Positions 4,919-7,536 of a DNA stretch of 7,536 nt are shown piece after piece (the first letter of the stretch is position 1; each line of letters starts with the position of its first letter). Source of the DNA: Clostridia bacterium (lineage in GTDB: Bacteria > Bacillota > Clostridia > Christensenellales > UBA1242); NCBI GenBank assembly GCA_017399515.1, contig JAFQBZ010000036.1, forward strand, positions 1 through 7,536, given 5' to 3'. The notes under the pieces are model-generated. The model was not told the DNA's origin. It was given only the letters and a program-made list of their open reading frames with translations, and did no database searches. The position numbers were made by a program, and so were the translations under genes.

Positions 4919-5197
4919 TTTACCTCCCTTCAAAGACTTCACACCAGCATGACCTTTGTATGTTCTTGTAGGTGCGAATTCACCGAGTTTGTATGAAACC
5001 ATCTCAGCAGTGATATAAACCGGAATATGTTTTCTTCCATCATAAACAGCGATTGTGTGACCAACCATATCTGGAACGATAGTTGAAGATCTTGACCAAG
5101 TTTTAATAGCGTGCTTTTCATTAGATGCGTTCATAGTTTCAATTTTCTTCATAAGGCTCTCATCTACGAATGGGCCTTTCTTAACTGATCTACTCAT
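4916..5197 (-). CDS. rpsS: 30S ribosomal protein S19
   Basis: 93 residues, the normal length. S19 binds the 3' domain of 16S rRNA in the 30S head with S13 and takes part in intersubunit contacts near the A-site tRNA. The M-S-R-S-x-K-K-G-P-F-V-D start (1-12), I-K-T-W-S-R (31-36), G-H-T-I-A-V-Y-D-G-R-K-H (46-57) and the family signature ending K-L-G-E-F-A-P-T-R (70-78) are all present. Residue 37 is Ser where an Arg is common (S-R-R-S-T), a minor variation. The SD TAGGAGA (5205-5211) contains the L2 stop. Its own stop overlaps the L22 start by one base (TAATG), and its last codons K-G-G-K encode the L22 SD, so S19 and L22 are likely translated as a coupled pair. Confidence 0.98.
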   Translation of the reverse strand: MSRSVKKGPFVDESLMKKIETMNASNEKHAIKTWSRSSTIVPDMVGHTIAVYDGRKHIPVYITAEMVSYKLGEFAPTRTYKGHAGVKSLKGGK

Positions 5198-5208
5198 CTC
5201 TTTGTCTC

Positions 5209-6036
5209 CTAATTAATTCGTTTAACCATAAGTTTATTGGTTCTATTCTTTTTCTTTCTAGTCTTGTATCCAAGAGCAGGTTTGCCCCATGGAGTCATAG
5301 GACCAGCGTGTCCAACAGGTGCTCTACCTTCACCACCACCGTGTGGGTGATCAACAGGGTTCATAGCAGAACCACGAACGGTAGGTCTAACGCCCATATG
5401 TCTCTTAACACCGGCTTTACCGATTGATGTGATTTCATGTTCGATATTGCCAACTTGACCGATTGTTGCACGGCAAGCCTCAGGAACTTTTCTCATTTCG
5501 CCTGATGGCATTCTAAGTGTAGCATAGCCACCCTCAAGTGCCATGAATTGTGCTGAAATACCAGCACTTCTAGCAATTTTACCACCTTTTCCAGGGTTGA
5601 ATTCGATGTTGTGAACAACTGAACCAACAGGAATGTTTGTAAATGCAAGTGTGTTACCAACTTTGATTTCTGCGTTTGCACCACTTTCAACAGTGTCGCC
5701 AACTGCAAGACCAACAGGAGCCAAGATGTATCTCTTTTCACCATCAGCATAGTTTAAAAGTGCGATGTATGCTGATCTGTTTGGATCGTATTCGATTGAA
5801 GCAACCTTTGCAGGAATGCCATCTTTATTTCTTCTAAAGTCGATTACACGATATTTTTGACGGTTTCCACCACCAATATGTCTAACAGTAATTCTTCCGT
5901 AAGAGTTACGGCCACCAGTTTTCTTCTTTGTTTCAAGAAGTGTTTTTTCAGGAGTTTTAGAAGTAATTTCAGCAAAAGATGAAACTGCTCTAAATCTTTG
6001 TCCTGCGCTGGTAGGATTTGATTTTTTAATTGCCAT
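5209..6036 (-). CDS. rplB: 50S ribosomal protein L2
   Basis: 275 residues, the standard length. L2 is a primary 23S rRNA-binding protein needed for subunit association and for peptidyl transferase activity, with its C-terminal loop reaching close to the catalytic centre. The N-terminal segment has T-P-E-K-x-L-L-E (28-35) and K-K-T-G-G-R-N-x-x-G-R-I-T-V-R-H (38-53), followed by the OB-fold and SH3-like domains. The invariant N-P-V-D-H-P-H-G-G-G-E-G-R (226-238) and P-W-G-K-P-A-L-G-Y-K-T-R (254-265) are intact; H230 matches the conserved histidine studied in E. coli L2 (His229). The SD AAGGAG (6049-6054) is 12 bases from the ATG, rather far, in the 24-base spacer after L23. The stop TAG is part of the S19 SD. 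Confidence 0.99.
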   Translation of the reverse strand: MAIKKSNPTSAGQRFRAVSSFAEITSKTPEKTLLETKKKTGGRNSYGRITVRHIGGGNRQKYRVIDFRRNKDGIPAKVASIEYDPNRSAYIALLNYADGEKRYILAPVGLAVGDTVESGANAEIKVGNTLAFTNIPVGSVVHNIEFNPGKGGKIARSAGISAQFMALEGGYATLRMPSGEMRKVPEACRATIGQVGNIEHEITSIGKAGVKRHMGVRPTVRGSAMNPVDHPHGGGEGRAPVGHAGPMTPWGKPALGYKTRKKKNRTNKLMVKRIN

Positions 6037-6060
6037 ATCTATCTATCTCTCCTTCCTTGA

Positions 6061-6351
6061 TTAAGACAAACTGTCGAAGAACTCGATAGATTTGCTATCA
6101 CTAGAAAGTTGAACAATTGCTTTTTTGTAATTGCCTGTAAGACCTTCAGTTCTTCCTTGTCTCTTAATTTTTCCGTATACATTCATAGTATTAACGCTAG
6201 CAACTTTAACTTTGAAGATTTCTTCAACTGCTGCTTTGATTTGAGTTTTTGTAGCCTTTTTTGCAACTTTGAAATAATATTTCTTGTTAGCAATGTCAGC
6301 ATAACTCTTTTCAGAAAGGATAGGTTTTAAAATGATATCTTGAGCCACCAT
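6061..6351 (-). CDS. rplW: 50S ribosomal protein L23
   Basis: 96 residues, the normal size. L23 sits at the exit-tunnel rim and is the main docking point for trigger factor and signal recognition particle. The I-L-K-P-I-L-S-E-K-S motif (7-16) is typical; E14 aligns with E. coli Glu18, which is needed for trigger factor binding. The core Y-Y-F-K-V-A-x-x-A-T-K-x-Q-I-K-x-A-V-E-x-I-F-x-V-K-V (25-50) and V-N-T-M-N-V-x-G-K-x-K-R-x-G-R (53-67) match the family well. The start overlaps the L4 stop by one base (TAATG), and the SD GAGGAGG (6362-6368) is in the last codons of L4, so the two genes are coupled. Unlike its rim neighbours L22, L24 and L29, L23 has no extension. Confidence 0.98.
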   Translation of the reverse strand: MVAQDIILKPILSEKSYADIANKKYYFKVAKKATKTQIKAAVEEIFKVKVASVNTMNVYGKIKRQGRTEGLTGNYKKAIVQLSSDSKSIEFFDSLS

Positions 6352-6353
6352 TA
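6349..6353 (-). promoter_or_regulatory. TAATG stop/start overlap between L4 and L23
   Basis: The L4 stop TAA and the L23 start ATG share one base at 6351. The SD GAGGAGG at 6362-6368 is read in L4 as Glu-Glu-Gly just before the end and lies 10 bases from the L23 start. The layout indicates termination-reinitiation coupling. Confidence 0.75.
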
Positions 6354-6968
6354 TTTATTGCCCTCCTCGATTTTCTTGATTGCGTCTTTTGTGATAACAA
6401 CATAGTCGCTTGAAACAAGGTCATATGTGTTTAAGATGTCTGCAGTTGTAACTTCAACATCTGCAAGGTTTGAAAATGCACGAAGTGCGTTTTCGTTAAC
6501 GCCATCAGTAACAACTGTTACATTTCTGTTTGCTTTTAAAGCGTCAAGAACTTTAACAGCCTCTTTTGTTTTTGGTTCGATGCTCATATCGTCAACAACG
6601 ATGATTGCTTTTTCAGCCATCATAGTTGAAAGTGCAGAAATAAACGCACCTCTTCTCATTTGAGCATTCATTTTCTTTTCGAAATCTCGTGGCTTTGGAG
6701 CAAATACAACGCCACCATGTACCCATTGTGGTGAACGGATAGAACCTTGTCTTGCTCTTCCTGTGCCTTTTTGTCTCCAAGGTTTTCTTCCACCACCAGC
6801 AACTTCACTGCGAGTAAGTGTAGACTTTGTACCTTGTCTTTGATTTGTTAAATAGCAAACAACTGCTTGATGAATCAATGCTTCATTGTAAGGAGCCTTG
6901 AAAACTTCATCAGAAAGTGTAATTTTGCTAACTTCTTGTCCTTGTAAATTTAAAACTTTAGTTTGCAT
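6351..6968 (-). CDS. rplD: 50S ribosomal protein L4
   Basis: 205 residues, the usual length. L4 binds 23S rRNA domain I, and its long loop forms the tunnel constriction with L22. In E. coli free L4 also represses the S10 operon through its leader and inhibits RNase E; the leader here is outside the window. The tunnel loop is clear at about residues 50-82: T-R-S-E-V-x-G-G-G-R-K-P-W-R-Q-K-G-T-G-R-A-R, then Q-G-S-I-R-S-P-Q-W. K67 corresponds to E. coli Lys63, whose substitution gives macrolide resistance, so the wild-type residue is kept. The loop is followed by a Rossmann-like C-terminal domain. The SD GGAGGG (6977-6982) is 8 bases from the ATG in the 17-base spacer after L3. The end of the gene encodes the L23 SD. 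Confidence 0.98.
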   Translation of the reverse strand: MQTKVLNLQGQEVSKITLSDEVFKAPYNEALIHQAVVCYLTNQRQGTKSTLTRSEVAGGGRKPWRQKGTGRARQGSIRSPQWVHGGVVFAPKPRDFEKKMNAQMRRGAFISALSTMMAEKAIIVVDDMSIEPKTKEAVKVLDALKANRNVTVVTDGVNENALRAFSNLADVEVTTADILNTYDLVSSDYVVITKDAIKKIEEGNK

Positions 6969-6985
6969 TATTTATTCCCTCCAAC

Positions 6986-7536
6986 TTATGCTTTAACAGC
7001 ACTGCAGATTGTAACCACACTGCCTTTCGCTCCTGGAATAGCACCCTTAATTAAAATAAGGTTTCTATCAGCATCGACTTTTGCAATTTCAAGGTTTTGA
7101 ATTGTAACCTTTTCGTCACCCCAGTGACCAGGAAGTTTACGATTCTTGAAAACTCTTGATGGTGTTGAGTTAGCACCAAGTGAACCAGGTGATCTGTGAA
7201 CAGGGCCAACACCGTGTGTCATTTCTTGCATGTGAGCATTCCATCTTTGAACATTACCAGAGAAACCGTGACCTTTTGATTGACCAGAAACATCAACTTT
7301 TTCTCCAACTGTGAAAATGTCACATTTGATTTCGCTGCCAAGTTGTAAACCTTCAGCAGAAATCTTGAATTCTTTTAAATATTTCTTTGCTGAAACATTT
7401 GCTTTCTTTAAATGTCCAGCGACAGGTTTTGTAATTCTGCTTTCTTTTGTATCCATGTAAGCAAGTTGAACTGCATTATAGCCATCTACAGCCTCTGTCT
7501 TAATTTGTGATACATAGCAAGGACCTGCTTCAATAA
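6986..7536 (-). CDS. rplC: 50S ribosomal protein L3, partial (5' end outside window)
   Basis: 182 codons plus the stop and two bases of a further codon are visible; by comparison with full-length L3 (about 205-215 residues) roughly the first 25-30 residues lie beyond base 7536. An ATG at 7454-7456 is not the start: the frame stays open to the window edge and encodes the conserved I-E-A-G-P-C-x-V-x-Q-x-K-T and D-G-Y-N-A-V-Q-L segments upstream of it. L3 is an early assembly protein whose loop reaches the peptidyl transferase centre. That loop is seen as K-G-H-G-F-S-G, R-W-N, T-H-G and P-G-S-L-G-A-N-S-T-P-S-R-V-F (7151-7276). The C-terminal L-I-L-I-K-G-A-I-P-G-x-K-G-S-V-V-T is typical. L3 before L4 is the canonical S10 order. 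Confidence 0.97.
   Translation of the reverse strand, partial: IEAGPCYVSQIKTEAVDGYNAVQLAYMDTKESRITKPVAGHLKKANVSAKKYLKEFKISAEGLQLGSEIKCDIFTVGEKVDVSGQSKGHGFSGNVQRWNAHMQEMTHGVGPVHRSPGSLGANSTPSRVFKNRKLPGHWGDEKVTIQNLEIAKVDADRNLILIKGAIPGAKGSVVTICSAVKA

Noticed and set aside
6427..6663. Plus-strand open frame opposite L4
   Set aside because: Fully antisense to L4, no recognisable domain; explained as a shadow frame.
7454..7456. ATG that could be taken as the start of L3
   Set aside because: The frame is open upstream to the window edge and encodes conserved L3 residues, so this Met is internal and the gene is truncated by the window.

Overview
This window is one uninterrupted block of ribosomal protein genes, all on the minus strand: the core of the bacterial S10-spc operon. 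In transcription order (from base 7536 down to base 1) it encodes L3 (5' end outside the window), L4, L23, L2, S19, L22, S3, L16, L29, S17, L14, L24, L5, S14, S8, L6 and the first 45 codons of L18 (3' end outside the window). That gives 15 complete and 2 edge-truncated genes, in the usual bacterial order with nothing inserted, lost or frameshifted.

The sequence is AT-rich by eye. Nearly every gene has a strong GGAGG-type Shine-Dalgarno (SD) site. S14 is the short zinc-ribbon form and L24 carries the four-cysteine form. The S3 and L3 sequences resemble those of low-GC Gram-positive bacteria. I infer Bacillota, most likely a Clostridia-type lineage, but cannot name a family. Tryptophan is read from TGG and no in-frame TGA occurs, so the standard bacterial code applies.

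The layout is very compact. Spacers run from a 1-base overlap (L4/L23 and S19/L22, both TAATG) to 30 bases (L5/S14). There is no room for a promoter or terminator anywhere, including the S17/L14 junction where Enterobacteria start a separate spc operon. The genes are therefore probably one transcription unit, with its promoter upstream of base 7536 and its end beyond base 1. At five of the 16 junctions the SD lies inside the end of the preceding gene. At five more the stop codon forms the first bases of the SD. Both patterns point to strong translational coupling.

Functionally the genes supply 50S proteins of the peptidyl transferase surroundings (L2, L3, L4, L16), the exit tunnel and its rim (L4, L22, L23, L24, L29), the 5S rRNA complex (L5, L18) and the factor-binding side (L6, L14), plus 30S body and head proteins (S3, S8, S14, S17, S19).

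I see no novel system here. The points most worth checking are non-conserved extensions on three tunnel-rim proteins (a 64-residue Lys/Ala/Glu/Thr tail on L24, a 25-residue tail on L29, a roughly 20-residue N-terminal extension on L22), an altered signature motif in L6, and the overlap between C-terminal codons and downstream SD sites.
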